Source: an uncultured Oscillospiraceae bacterium
GTDB lineage: Bacteria > Bacillota > Clostridia > Oscillospirales > Oscillospiraceae
Length of the DNA stretch: 62,605 nucleotides
Assembly: GCA_910589085.1 (NCBI GenBank)
Contig: CAJUSG010000004.1
Location: 28,917 to 91,521 of the forward strand
Direction of reading: 5' to 3'
A program made the position numbers and the translations under genes. Below are positions 49,997 to 58,120 of this stretch, one piece after another. The notes under the pieces are model-generated. The model worked only from the letters and a program-made list of their open reading frames with translations, ran no database searches and was not told the DNA's origin. Numbering within the stretch: the first letter of the stretch is position 1; each line of letters opens with the position of its first letter.

Positions 49997-50767
49997 ATGG
50001 AGAGAATGAAGGACAATCTGAGCGTCCTCGAGTGGCTGGACATCGCCGTATCCGGCATCCGCTTCGGCCCGGACCGGGCGGCGGTGCGGAAAGAGCTGGA
50101 CGGTCACATTGAGGACCGGATGGCCGATCTGCGGCGGATTTTTCCCAATATTCCCCAGGAGGAGGCCTGCGCCCGGGCCCTGTCCGCCATGGGGGACCCG
50201 GAGGAGCTGAAAATTTCCCTGGCCCGGGTCCACAGGCCCTGGCTGGGCTGGCTGTGGACGGCCAGCAAGTGGATGAGATGGTGTACCCTGGCGGCGTTTT
50301 TGCTGATTTGTGCAGGGGGAAATGACCACTATCAGAGCGTGGGCTTTCCTCTTTGGATGGATTGGGCGGCCCACTATGGCGAACCGGTGACCTGTTCCCC
50401 GGAGCGGGCGGAGGTGGGGGGTTACACTTTTCAAATTGTGGAGGGGGCCTATCGGGAGGACGGGATTGTGCTGACACTGCGGGCATCCTCCCTTCGGTTC
50501 TGGGAGAAGCTGGATGCGGAGGCCCTGAATAACGGCCTGACCGCCGTTGCCCCCGATGGGACCCGGCTGCCCATGGGACAGGAGATAGAGCCGGGGGTGT
50601 TTTCCACAGTATATCTGGCCCGGTGGGACCTGTTCAGCCGGGAATTTGACATTTATGTCCCGGCGGAGCGGTGGGAGCCCGGGGCCTGGGTAAGTCTGGA
50701 GCTGGACAGCGGGGTGGGCGGCTTTACGCTGTCCGCCCAGGTGACGGAGGAGGTGACAGAGCCGTGA
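49997..50767 (+). CDS. HAAS-type membrane protein, copy 2
   Basis: 256 residues. LEWLDIAVSGIRFGPDRAAV and ARALSAMGDPEELKISLARVH repeat the landmarks of the gene at 48456 with the same spacing; a transmembrane helix follows at about 95-110, then a different extracytoplasmic domain. ATG 49997 after AGAGGAG. Overlaps the next gene (GTGA), just as in copy 1. Confidence 0.8.
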   Translation: MERMKDNLSVLEWLDIAVSGIRFGPDRAAVRKELDGHIEDRMADLRRIFPNIPQEEACARALSAMGDPEELKISLARVHRPWLGWLWTASKWMRWCTLAAFLLICAGGNDHYQSVGFPLWMDWAAHYGEPVTCSPERAEVGGYTFQIVEGAYREDGIVLTLRASSLRFWEKLDAEALNNGLTAVAPDGTRLPMGQEIEPGVFSTVYLARWDLFSREFDIYVPAERWEPGAWVSLELDSGVGGFTLSAQVTEEVTEP

Positions 50768-51534
50768 AAAAGCGATGGAAGCTGAGCCGGGGAAAGCGCA
50801 CCATCATCAATTTGGTGCTGAGTGCTCTGCTGCTGGTCCTGACCTGGGGGCTGATGGGCTGTCCCCTGCCCACGGCGGAGATGGAGTTCCGCCGCATGGA
50901 GCGCACCCACCTGCTGCCCCGCTCCGAGATCCAGGGGATATTTCTGGATGGGTGCAGGAACCGTACCTGGCAGACAGTGGGTGTTCAGGAGGACCGGGTC
51001 GTCCTGCTGGAGAGCCGAAACCTGAGCGAGGGTGGGAGCATCATGTCCATTTGGCCTGGGAGGACGGAGGGGGCCACACTGGTCCCTATCCCCTGGAACG
51101 GATCGGAGTTTGAAAAGGAGCGGGACATCGTTGCGGTGGACGTGCCGGAGGGGACCGCCTCCGCCCGGCTGGAGCTGAATATGGCCTGCTGGTATCAGGG
51201 GGAGCTGTGGGAGTACACAGCCATTGCCCTCCGGCCGGAGGACTTCGACCAGTTAAAGGGTGTACCCAAGCGGTGGGACAAGACCTACATTGTAGAGGGA
51301 GAGCTGCTTAAAGACGGCGGCGTGCTCTTCCGGGTGGTCAGCGACGACGAGGGGATGGACGTGACCCAAAACATTGCCGGGGTGGAGCGCCGCGTGCTGG
51401 ACCAGGCAGCCCGGTGGGAGACCTACTTCCGGGGGGAGCACCGGCCTGTTGAGTGCCATGTGGAGGCTGTCTTTTTTGACGGCGCCGGGGCCGAGCTGGG
51501 CCGGGCGGCGCTGGCAACGCCGGGGCAGGGGTGA
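50764..51534 (+). CDS. Uncharacterised lipoprotein-like membrane protein, copy 2 partner
   Basis: 256 residues. KKRWKLSRGKR then a hydrophobic stretch ending LTWGLMGCPL, which could be a lipobox or a membrane anchor. The extracytoplasmic part is beta-rich without known family. GTG 50764 overlaps the preceding stop. Last gene of the PadR operon, directly before the rpsJ promoter region. Confidence 0.7.
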   Translation: MKKRWKLSRGKRTIINLVLSALLLVLTWGLMGCPLPTAEMEFRRMERTHLLPRSEIQGIFLDGCRNRTWQTVGVQEDRVVLLESRNLSEGGSIMSIWPGRTEGATLVPIPWNGSEFEKERDIVAVDVPEGTASARLELNMACWYQGELWEYTAIALRPEDFDQLKGVPKRWDKTYIVEGELLKDGGVLFRVVSDDEGMDVTQNIAGVERRVLDQAARWETYFRGEHRPVECHVEAVFFDGAGAELGRAALATPGQG

Positions 51535-51613
51535 AAGCCCCTGCTTTTTATAAAACACACAAAGAACCCCGCCTGATTCCTCAAAAAACTGCCAAATATT
51601 TTTGAAAAACCAC

Positions 51614-51642
51614 TTGACACACACGGAACGGTGTAGTATGAT
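51614..51642 (+). promoter_or_regulatory. Promoter of the S10 ribosomal operon
   Basis: TTGACA (51614-51619), 17-base spacer, TATGAT (51637-51642) in an AT-rich stretch. It lies about 270 bases before rpsJ, leaving a long untranslated leader. Confidence 0.85.
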
Positions 51643-51914
51643 AGCTGAGCGTCTGAAAGGGCGCAATCTGCGATGATGCGGGAGATTGCTCAGAAATGAG
51701 GTAACTTCCGCGGAGTATGTCCGACTATCGGGCGGCTGAGCGAGTCCGTACACGGCGTATATCGCCCGGTACGGAAGGAACCGGCCTGTCTATGCGCCGG
51801 TTTTTTCGCGGCCGGGAGTGATACGCACGAAAGCGTGTGCTCGGCGCTTGCTCACCGTACGGAGCGAGGGACAAGGAAAACTCAACTTCGTATGAATCAA
51901 GGAGGAACAAACAC
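51643..51914 (+). ncRNA. Structured rpsJ leader with an internal terminator
   Basis: The leader carries TCCGTAC...GTACGGA pairing near 51744-51776, an internal terminator-like hairpin AACCGGC/GCCGGTT followed by TTTTTT (51779-51806), and beyond it hairpins GCACGAAAGCGTGTGC (about 51826-51839) and CTTGCTC/GAGCGAG (about 51846-51868). A copy of CCGTACGG recurs downstream, so alternative pairings are possible. This has the layout of an attenuation leader controlling the ribosomal genes, perhaps by a ribosomal protein; no Rfam family was recognised. Confidence 0.55.
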
Positions 51915-52229
51915 ATGGCAGCTCAGAAAGAAATGATCCGCATCCGGCTCAAGGCCTATGACCACCAGCTCATCGACCAGAGCGCCGAGAAGATCGTGGA
52001 GACCGCCAAGCGCACCGGCGCCAACGTCTCCGGTCCCATCCCCCTGCCCACCAAGAAGGAAGTGGTCACCATCCTGCGGGCCGTCCACAAGTACAAGGAC
52101 AGCCGGGAGCAGTTCGAGCGCCGCATCCACAAGCGCCTGATCGACGTGGTGAAGCCCTCCTCCAAGACGGTGGAGGCCCTGATGAGCCTGGAGCTCCCCG
52201 CCGGCGTGGAGATTGAAATCAAACTGTAA
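51915..52229 (+). CDS. rpsJ: 30S ribosomal protein S10
   Basis: 104 residues, normal S10 length. KEMIRIRLKAYDHQLIDQSA and GPIPLPTKKEVVTILRAVHK are the conserved blocks, with the assembly loop between. Binds 16S rRNA in the 30S head. ATG 51915 after AAGGAGGAA. First gene of the cluster, separated from rplC by an unusual 210-base gap with a palindrome. Confidence 0.98.
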   Translation: MAAQKEMIRIRLKAYDHQLIDQSAEKIVETAKRTGANVSGPIPLPTKKEVVTILRAVHKYKDSREQFERRIHKRLIDVVKPSSKTVEALMSLELPAGVEIEIKL

Positions 52230-52237
52230 GACCCCGC

Positions 52238-52313
52238 GTAGGGCGCGACCACTGGGCGCGCCGCAATTCACCACCGCATTCCGGAACGGCGCGCCGAGGT
52301 TGTCGCGCCCTAC
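52238..52313. repeat. GTAGGGC...GCCCTAC palindromic element between rpsJ and rplC
   Basis: GTAGGGCGCGACCACTGGGC (from 52238) faces GCCGAGGTTGTCGCGCCCTAC-type sequence ending 52313, with inner GGCGCGCC cores. After it, GCCTGTC and GACAGGC (about 52340-52363) form another hairpin before rplC. Both lie in the transcribed space between two co-directional ribosomal genes, where RNA hairpins could attenuate. Confidence 0.85.
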
Positions 52314-52439
52314 GGAGTATAACCCCGTTGTACCCGCAGCCTGTCGCCAATCGAGACAGGCGGGTCAAGTTGGTCGAGCAATGACAGTCCAATGGTCACC
52401 TCGCCCAACCAATAACCTTTATTAGGAGGAAACAACCCA

Positions 52440-53168
52440 ATGGAGAAAGCGATCATCGGCAAAAAGATCGGCATGACCCAGATCTTCGATGAAGCCGGCC
52501 GGGTGGTGCCCGTCACCCTGATCCAGGCCGGCCCCTGCACCGTGGTGCAGAAGAAGACCGCCGAGAAGGATGGCTACGAGGCCATCCAGCTGGGCTTCCA
52601 GGAGACCGCCGAGCGCAAGCTCACCAAGCCTGAGCTGGGCCACCAGAAGAAGGCCGGGCTCACCGAGTTCAAGAGGGTGCTCAAGGAGTTCGCCCTGAAG
52701 GACTGCTCCAAGTACGAGGTGGGCGACGTGCTCACCGCCAACGTCTTCGCCGCCGGCGACTTTGTTGACGTGACCGGCACCAGCAAGGGCCACGGCTTCC
52801 AGGGCGTGGTCAAGCGCCACGGCGCGGCCGTGAAGCGCAACACCCACGGCGGCGGCCCTGTCCACCGCCACCAGGGCTCTCTGGGCCCCGGCACCACCCC
52901 CGGCCACATTGCCAAGGGGCGCGATGGCGCCGGCCAGATGGGCAACGTACAGGTCACCGTTCAGAATCTGGACGTGGTCCAGGTGGACGAGGAGCTGGGC
53001 CTCATCGCCGTGCGGGGCGCCATTCCCGGCCCCAAGGGCGGCGTCGTCTATGTGAAGAACACCGTCAAGACCATCATTGAGAAGCACGCCGCCGAGGCTG
53101 GCCGCGTCAACCCGCAGAAGGCTTCCGCCCGTGTCAACCCGCAGAAGGCTTCCGCCCGCAACAAGTAA
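52440..53168 (+). CDS. rplC: 50S ribosomal protein L3
   Basis: 242 residues. KKIGMTQIFDEAGRVVPVTL, KGHGFQGVVKRHG and GSLGPGTTPGHIAKG (contact with the peptidyl-transferase region) identify L3. The C-terminal end is extended by a tandem 9-residue repeat VNPQKASAR-VNPQKASAR-NK, from a 27-base duplication at 53106-53159. ATG 52440 after TTAGGAGGAAA. Confidence 0.98.
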   Translation: MEKAIIGKKIGMTQIFDEAGRVVPVTLIQAGPCTVVQKKTAEKDGYEAIQLGFQETAERKLTKPELGHQKKAGLTEFKRVLKEFALKDCSKYEVGDVLTANVFAAGDFVDVTGTSKGHGFQGVVKRHGAAVKRNTHGGGPVHRHQGSLGPGTTPGHIAKGRDGAGQMGNVQVTVQNLDVVQVDEELGLIAVRGAIPGPKGGVVYVKNTVKTIIEKHAAEAGRVNPQKASARVNPQKASARNK

Positions 53169-53187
53169 GGAAAGGAGAGATTGAGTC

Positions 53188-53808
53188 ATGCCTAAAGCGA
53201 ACCTTTATGATATGGCTGGCAAGCAGATCGGCGAGATCGAGCTCTCCCAGGCCATCTTCGGTATCGAGCCCAACCAGGCTGTGGTCCATGAGGCGGTTAA
53301 GAACCACCTGGCCAACTGCCGTCAGGGCACCCAGAGCGCGCTGACCCGCGCGGAAGTGTCCGGCGGCGGCAAGAAGCCCTGGCGTCAGAAGGGTACCGGC
53401 CACGCCCGTCAGGGCTCCACCCGGGCTCCCCAGTGGACCCACGGCGGCATCGTGTTTGCCCCCAAGCCCCGCACCTACCGCTACACCCTCAACAAGAAGG
53501 TGAAGCGCCTGGCCCTCAAGTCTGCCCTGTCCGCCAAGGCCGCCGAGAACGCCATCCTGGTGGTGGACGGCCTGGAGCTGGCTGAGGTGAAGACCAAGGC
53601 CATGCAGACCTTCCTGGATGCCGCCGGCGTCACCAAGTCCGTGGTCGTCACCCCTGAGGTGAGCCGGAATGTGGTCCTGTCCGCCCGGAACATCCCCGGC
53701 GTGGTCACCACCACCGCCAAGGTCCTGAATGTCTACGACATCGTCAACGCCAAGCAGCTGGTCATCGACAAGGCTGCCCTGGCTATCATCGAGGAGGTGT
53801 ACGCGTAA
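53188..53808 (+). CDS. rplD: 50S ribosomal protein L4
   Basis: 206 residues. The long loop TRAEVSGGGKKPWRQKGTGH-ARQGSTRAP that lines the exit tunnel is intact, as is PQWTHGGIVFAPKPR. In enterobacteria L4 is the autoregulator of the S10 operon; whether it acts here is unknown. Stop overlaps the rplW start by one base. Confidence 0.98.
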   Translation: MPKANLYDMAGKQIGEIELSQAIFGIEPNQAVVHEAVKNHLANCRQGTQSALTRAEVSGGGKKPWRQKGTGHARQGSTRAPQWTHGGIVFAPKPRTYRYTLNKKVKRLALKSALSAKAAENAILVVDGLELAEVKTKAMQTFLDAAGVTKSVVVTPEVSRNVVLSARNIPGVVTTTAKVLNVYDIVNAKQLVIDKAALAIIEEVYA

Positions 53809-54107
53809 TGGCCGCCACTGCTTATGACATCATCAAGCGCCCCATCATCACCGAGCAGTCCATGGAGCAGACCGAGATGAAGCGCTACACCTTTGAGGTC
53901 GCCAAAACCGCCAACAAGATCGAGATCGCCAAGGCGATTGAGGAGATCTTCGGCGTGAAGGTGGCCAAGGTGAACACCCTGAACATGCAGGGGAAGGAGA
54001 AGCGGATGGGCGCCCGTCCCGCGGGCCGCCGGCCCAGCTGGAAGAAGGCCATGGTCACCCTGACCGCTGACTCCAAGACCATCGAGTTCTTCGAGGGTAT
54101 GGTGTAA
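53808..54107 (+). CDS. rplW: 50S ribosomal protein L23
   Basis: 99 residues. YDIIKRPIITEQSMEQTEMK and YTFEVAKTANKIEIAKAIE identify L23, which sits at the tunnel exit and docks trigger factor and SRP. Starts at ATG 53808 in the rplD stop and is translationally coupled to it. Confidence 0.98.
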   Translation: MAATAYDIIKRPIITEQSMEQTEMKRYTFEVAKTANKIEIAKAIEEIFGVKVAKVNTLNMQGKEKRMGARPAGRRPSWKKAMVTLTADSKTIEFFEGMV

Positions 54108-54122
54108 GGAGGAAATTGAGAA

Positions 54123-54956
54123 ATGGCTATCAAGACTTATAAGCCCACAACCCCCTCCCGCCGTCACATGACTGTGTCCGCCTTCGAGGGGATCGACAAG
54201 AAGGCCAAGCCCGAGCGCGCCCTCACCGAGGTGCTGAAGAAGCACGCGGGCCGCAACAGCTACGGCCGGATCACCGTCCGCCACCACGGCGGCGGCAACA
54301 AGCAGAAGTACCGCATCATCGACTTCAAGCGGGACAAGGAGGGCAAGGCCACCGTGGTCAACCTCCAGTATGACCCCAACCGCTCGGCCAACATCGCCCT
54401 CATTCAGTATGAGGACGGGGAGAAGCGCTATATCCTGGCCCCCAACGGCCTGAAGGCCGGCCACGTCATCATGACCGGCGCCGGCGCCGACATTCTGCCC
54501 GGCAACTGCCTGCCCATCGCCAACATCCCCGTGGGCGAGACCATCCACTGCATTGAGCTCTACCCCGGCAAGGGCGCCCAGCTGGTGCGCGCCGCCGGTG
54601 TGGCCGCCCAGCTGATGGCCAAGGAGAACGGCATGGCTCAGGTCCGCCTGCCCTCCGGCGAGGTCCGCCTCGTCCGTGAGAACTGCAAGGCCACCATCGG
54701 CCAGGTGGGCAACACCGACCACGCCAACATCCAGATCGGCAAGGCCGGCCGCAAGCGCCACATGGGCTGGCGGCCCACCGTCCGCGGCTCCGTGATGAAC
54801 CCCAACGACCATCCCCACGGCGGCGGCGAGGGCAAGAGCCCGGTCGGCCGTCCCGGCCCTGTCACCCCCTGGGGCAAGCCGGCCCTGGGCTACAAGACCC
54901 GCAAGACCAAGAACCGCACTGACAAGTTCATTGTCAAGCGCCGCGGCAGCAAATAA
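54123..54956 (+). CDS. rplB: 50S ribosomal protein L2
   Basis: 277 residues. KTYKPTTPSRRHMTVSAFEG, the SH3-like core, and the C-terminal GGGEGKSPVGRPGPVTPWGK segment that reaches the peptidyl-transferase centre (with the conserved histidine in NDHPHGGG) are intact. AGGAGG precedes ATG 54123. Confidence 0.99.
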   Translation: MAIKTYKPTTPSRRHMTVSAFEGIDKKAKPERALTEVLKKHAGRNSYGRITVRHHGGGNKQKYRIIDFKRDKEGKATVVNLQYDPNRSANIALIQYEDGEKRYILAPNGLKAGHVIMTGAGADILPGNCLPIANIPVGETIHCIELYPGKGAQLVRAAGVAAQLMAKENGMAQVRLPSGEVRLVRENCKATIGQVGNTDHANIQIGKAGRKRHMGWRPTVRGSVMNPNDHPHGGGEGKSPVGRPGPVTPWGKPALGYKTRKTKNRTDKFIVKRRGSK

Positions 54957-54972
54957 GGAGGGAGTGTAAAAG

Positions 54973-55245
54973 ATGAGCAGAAGCGTTAAGAAAGGCCCCT
55001 TTTGCGCCCCCGAGCTGCTGAAGCGGGTTGATGAGCTGAACAAAAAGAACGAGAAGAAGGTTCTGAAGACCTGGAGCCGTGCCTCCACTATCTTCCCCTC
55101 CTTCGTGGGACACACCTTTGCTGTGCACGATGGCCGCAAGCACGTGCCCGTCTATGTCACCGAGGACATGGTGGGCCACAAGCTGGGCGAGTTCGTGCCT
55201 ACCCGCACCTTCCGGGGTCACGCGGGCAGCAAGACCGGTAAGTAA
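54973..55245 (+). CDS. rpsS: 30S ribosomal protein S19
   Basis: 90 residues. MSRSVKKGPFCAPELLKRVD, WSRASTIFPSFVGHTFAVHD and EFVPTRTFRGHAG are conserved S19 blocks. Forms a complex with S13 in the 30S head. AAGGAGGGAG precedes. Confidence 0.99.
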   Translation: MSRSVKKGPFCAPELLKRVDELNKKNEKKVLKTWSRASTIFPSFVGHTFAVHDGRKHVPVYVTEDMVGHKLGEFVPTRTFRGHAGSKTGK

Positions 55246-55259
55246 GGAGGAGAGACGAG

Positions 55260-55592
55260 ATGGAAGCAAAAGCCAATCTGAAATATCTGCGGATCTCTCC
55301 CCGTAAGGTGAAGATCGTCCTGGACCTGATTCGGGGCAAGGACGTGGCCACCGCCACCGCCATCCTGATGCAGACCCCCAAGGCCGCCTCTGAGCCCGTG
55401 CTCAAGCTGCTGAAGAGCGCCGCCGCCAACGCGGAGAACAACCACCAGATGGACCCTGAGAAGCTGTACGTGTCCGCCTGCTGCGCCAACCCCGGCCCCA
55501 TCATCAAGCGCATCATGCCCCGGGCCCAGGGCCGCGCCTATCGGATCAACAAGCGTACCTCTCACGTCACCATCGCCGTGAGCGAGCGCTAA
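55260..55592 (+). CDS. rplV: 50S ribosomal protein L22
   Basis: 110 residues. KANLKYLRISPRKVKIVLDL at the N-terminus and PRAQGRAYRINKRTSHVTIA in the tunnel-lining beta hairpin identify L22. Slightly longer AAANAENNHQMDPEKLYVSA helix region as usual. Confidence 0.98.
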   Translation: MEAKANLKYLRISPRKVKIVLDLIRGKDVATATAILMQTPKAASEPVLKLLKSAAANAENNHQMDPEKLYVSACCANPGPIIKRIMPRAQGRAYRINKRTSHVTIAVSER

Positions 55593-55607
55593 GGGAGGAG
55601 GAACAAT

Positions 55608-56486
55608 ATGGGACAGAAAGTCAATCCCCACGGCCTGCGCGTGGGCGTCATCAAGGATTGGGACTCCCGCTGGTATGCCCGTAGCGAGAAGGTGGGCGAC
55701 CTGCTGGTGGAGGACAAGAAGATCCGTGATTATCTGAAAAAGACCCTCTACGGCGCCGGTATCCCCAAGATCGAGATCGAGCGGGACAACGCCAAGGTCC
55801 GCATCTACCTGCACTGCGCCCGTCCCGGCGTGGTCATCGGCAAGGGCGGCGAGGACATCAAGAAGATTGAGGCCCAGCTGGTGAAGCTCACCGGCAAGGC
55901 TGTGGATCTGAAGATCGTGGAGGTCCGGGACGTGGACACCAACGCCCAGCTGGTGGCGGAGAACATCGCCCAGCAGCTGGAGAAGCGCATCGGCTTCCGC
56001 CGGGCCATGAAGAACTCCATGGGCCGGGCCATGCGTGCCGGGGCCAAGGGCATCAAGACCTCCTGCTCCGGCCGTCTGGGCGGCGCCGAGATCGCCCGCA
56101 CCGAGCACTATCACGATGGCACCATCCCCCTGCAGACCCTCCGGGCCGACATCGACTACGGCTTCGCAGAGGCTGCCACCACCTACGGCCGCATCGGCGT
56201 GAAGGTGTGGATCTACAAGGGCGAGGTGCTCACCCAGGCCCTGCGCACCACCCCCCGCACCTTGGACACCAGCAAGCCCTATCAGGAGCGCCGGGACCGT
56301 CCCCGCCGGGACCGCCGTGACGGCGACCGCCGGGGCGGCGGCTTCAACCGGGATCGCGGTCCCCGTCCTGCCGGTCAGGGCGGCTTCAACCGCGGCCCCC
56401 GTCCCGCCGGCCAGGGCAACTTCAATAACAACCGTGGCCCCCGTCCCGCCGGGGACAACGCTCCGAAGGAAGGAGGCGCTCAGTAA
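55608..56486 (+). CDS. rpsC: 30S ribosomal protein S3 with low-complexity C-terminal tail
   Basis: 292 residues against about 215-220 for most S3 proteins. The core is complete: MGQKVNPHGLRVGVIKDWDS, KH domain HCARPGVVIGKGGEDIKKIE, and GRLGGAEIARTEHYHDGTIP. From about residue 222 (56270 on) an Arg/Gly/Asp/Asn/Pro-rich tail follows, with RGPRPAGQ-type units at least three times. ATG 55608 after GGGAGGAGG. Stop overlaps the rplP start by one base. Confidence 0.98.
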   Translation: MGQKVNPHGLRVGVIKDWDSRWYARSEKVGDLLVEDKKIRDYLKKTLYGAGIPKIEIERDNAKVRIYLHCARPGVVIGKGGEDIKKIEAQLVKLTGKAVDLKIVEVRDVDTNAQLVAENIAQQLEKRIGFRRAMKNSMGRAMRAGAKGIKTSCSGRLGGAEIARTEHYHDGTIPLQTLRADIDYGFAEAATTYGRIGVKVWIYKGEVLTQALRTTPRTLDTSKPYQERRDRPRRDRRDGDRRGGGFNRDRGPRPAGQGGFNRGPRPAGQGNFNNNRGPRPAGDNAPKEGGAQ

Positions 56487-56917
56487 TGCTGCTCCCCAAG
56501 CGTGTAAAATACCGCCGTGTGCACCGCGGCCGCCTGAAGGGCAAGGCCAGCCGGGGCAACACCGTCAGCTACGGTGAGTACGGCCTGCAGGCTATTGAGC
56601 CCGCGTGGATCACCAGCAACCAGATCGAGGCGGCCCGTATCGCCATGACCCGCCACACCAAGCGCGGCGGTAAGGTCTGGATCAAGATTTTCCCCGACAA
56701 GCCCGTCACCGAGAAGCCCGCCGAGACCCGCATGGGCTCCGGTAAGGGCTCCCCCGAGTACTGGGTGGCCGTGGTCAAGCCCGGCCGGGTTATGTTCGAG
56801 ATCGCCGGCGTCTCCGACGAGACCGCCCGCGAGGCCCTGCGCCTGGCCAGCCACAAGCTGCCTGTCAAGTGCAAGATCGTCAAGCGCGAGGAGACTGAGA
56901 AGGGTGGTGAGGCGTAA
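56486..56917 (+). CDS. rplP: 50S ribosomal protein L16
   Basis: 143 residues. MLLPKRVKYRRVHRGRLKGK, QIEAARIAMTRHTKRGGKVW and GKGSPEYWVAVVKPGRVMFE are diagnostic. Located near the A-site; the conserved arginine region that is hydroxylated in some bacteria is present. Overlaps rpmC. Confidence 0.99.
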   Translation: MLLPKRVKYRRVHRGRLKGKASRGNTVSYGEYGLQAIEPAWITSNQIEAARIAMTRHTKRGGKVWIKIFPDKPVTEKPAETRMGSGKGSPEYWVAVVKPGRVMFEIAGVSDETAREALRLASHKLPVKCKIVKREETEKGGEA

Positions 56918-57114
56918 TGAAGGCCAATGAAGTTCGCAAGCTGTCCGCCGAGGAGCTCCAGACCAAGCTGGTGGACCTGAAGAAGGACCTGTTCAACCTC
57001 CGCCTTCAGCACGCCACCAACCAGCTGGATAATCCCATCCGCATCGCTGAAGTGAAGAAGGATATCGCCCGGGTTAAGACCATCATCCGCGAGCAGCAGC
57101 TCGCAGGCCGCTAA
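56917..57114 (+). CDS. rpmC: 50S ribosomal protein L29
   Basis: 65 residues, the usual two-helix L29: MKANEVRKLSAEELQTKLVD, LKKDLFNLRLQHATNQLDNP. ATG 56917 overlaps the rplP stop (TAATG). Confidence 0.98.
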   Translation: MKANEVRKLSAEELQTKLVDLKKDLFNLRLQHATNQLDNPIRIAEVKKDIARVKTIIREQQLAGR

Positions 57115-57129
57115 GAGGAGGAATAGAAG

Positions 57130-57390
57130 ATGGAAAACAGAACTTCTTCCCGCAAGACCAGAGTCGGCCTGGTGGTTTCGGACAAGATGGACAAGACCGT
57201 TGTGGTCGCCATCGCCGACCGCGTGGCCCATCCTCTGTACAAGAAGATCGTAAAGAGAACCTATAAGCTGAAGGCTCATGATGAGAACAACCAGTGCGGC
57301 GTGGGCGACCGCGTCAAGGTCATGGAGACCCGCCCCCTGTCCAAGGACAAGCGGTGGCGCGTGGTTGAGATCATCGAGAAGGCGAAATAA
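57130..57390 (+). CDS. rpsQ: 30S ribosomal protein S17
   Basis: 86 residues. OB-fold S17: RKTRVGLVVSDKMDKTVVVA, HPLYKKIVKRTYKLKAHDE and VKVMETRPLSKDKRWRVVEI. AAGAGGAGG precedes. Confidence 0.98.
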   Translation: MENRTSSRKTRVGLVVSDKMDKTVVVAIADRVAHPLYKKIVKRTYKLKAHDENNQCGVGDRVKVMETRPLSKDKRWRVVEIIEKAK

Positions 57391-57405
57391 GGAGGTGTCG
57401 GCAGC

Positions 57406-57774
57406 ATGATTCAGCAGGAAACTTATTTAAAGGTGGCCGACAACACCGGCGCCAAGGAGATCAAGACCATCCTGGTGCTGGGCGGCTCCCGGCGGAAGTT
57501 CGGCAACATCGGCGATGTGGTCGTGGCCTCCGTCCGCAAGGCCCAGCCCGGCGGCACTGTGAAGAAGGGCGAGGTCGTGAAAGCCGTCATCGTCCGCTCC
57601 TCCAAGGGCGTGCGCCGTCCTGACGGCTCCTACGTCCGTTTCGACGACAACGCCGCCGTCCTCATCCGCGACGACAAGAACCCCCGCGGCACCCGTATCT
57701 TTGGCCCAGTGGCCCGCGAGCTGCGCGACAAGGACTATATGAAGATCCTGTCCCTGGCTCCCGAAGTGCTGTAA
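57406..57774 (+). CDS. rplN: 50S ribosomal protein L14
   Basis: 122 residues. MIQQETYLKVADNTGAKEIK, VKKGEVVKAVIVRSSKGVRR and GTRIFGPVARELRDKDYMKI identify L14, located at the subunit interface. GGAGGTG precedes. Confidence 0.99.
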   Translation: MIQQETYLKVADNTGAKEIKTILVLGGSRRKFGNIGDVVVASVRKAQPGGTVKKGEVVKAVIVRSSKGVRRPDGSYVRFDDNAAVLIRDDKNPRGTRIFGPVARELRDKDYMKILSLAPEVL

Positions 57775-57787
57775 GGGAGGGTGAACG

Positions 57788-58105
57788 ATGAATAAATTGA
57801 GTATCAAGAGCGGCGACACCGTCGTCGTCCTGTCCGGCAAGGACAAGGGCAAGCAGGGCAAGGTGATGTCCGTGGACCCCAAGGCCGGCAAGGTGATCGT
57901 GGAGAAGATCAACATGGTCTCCCGCCACACCAAGCCCCGCCAGCAGGGCCAGCAGGGCGGCATCCTCCAGAAGGAGGCCCCCATCTACGCCTGCAAGGTC
58001 CAGCGCGTCTGCCCCAAGTGCAACAAGCCCACCCGGCCCGCCCACAAGCTGCTGGCCGACGGCAAGAAGGTCCGCGTCTGCAAGAAGTGCGGCGCTGAGA
58101 TTTAA
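57788..58105 (+). CDS. rplX: 50S ribosomal protein L24
   Basis: 105 residues. KOW motif SGDTVVVLSGKDKGKQGKVM, then NMVSRHTKPRQQGQQGGI and a C-terminal CPKCNKPTRPAHKLLADGKK...CKKC zinc-ribbon-like pair of CxxC motifs. Assembly initiator of the 50S subunit. Confidence 0.98.
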   Translation: MNKLSIKSGDTVVVLSGKDKGKQGKVMSVDPKAGKVIVEKINMVSRHTKPRQQGQQGGILQKEAPIYACKVQRVCPKCNKPTRPAHKLLADGKKVRVCKKCGAEI

Positions 58106-58120
58106 GAGAGGAGGAGCGAA

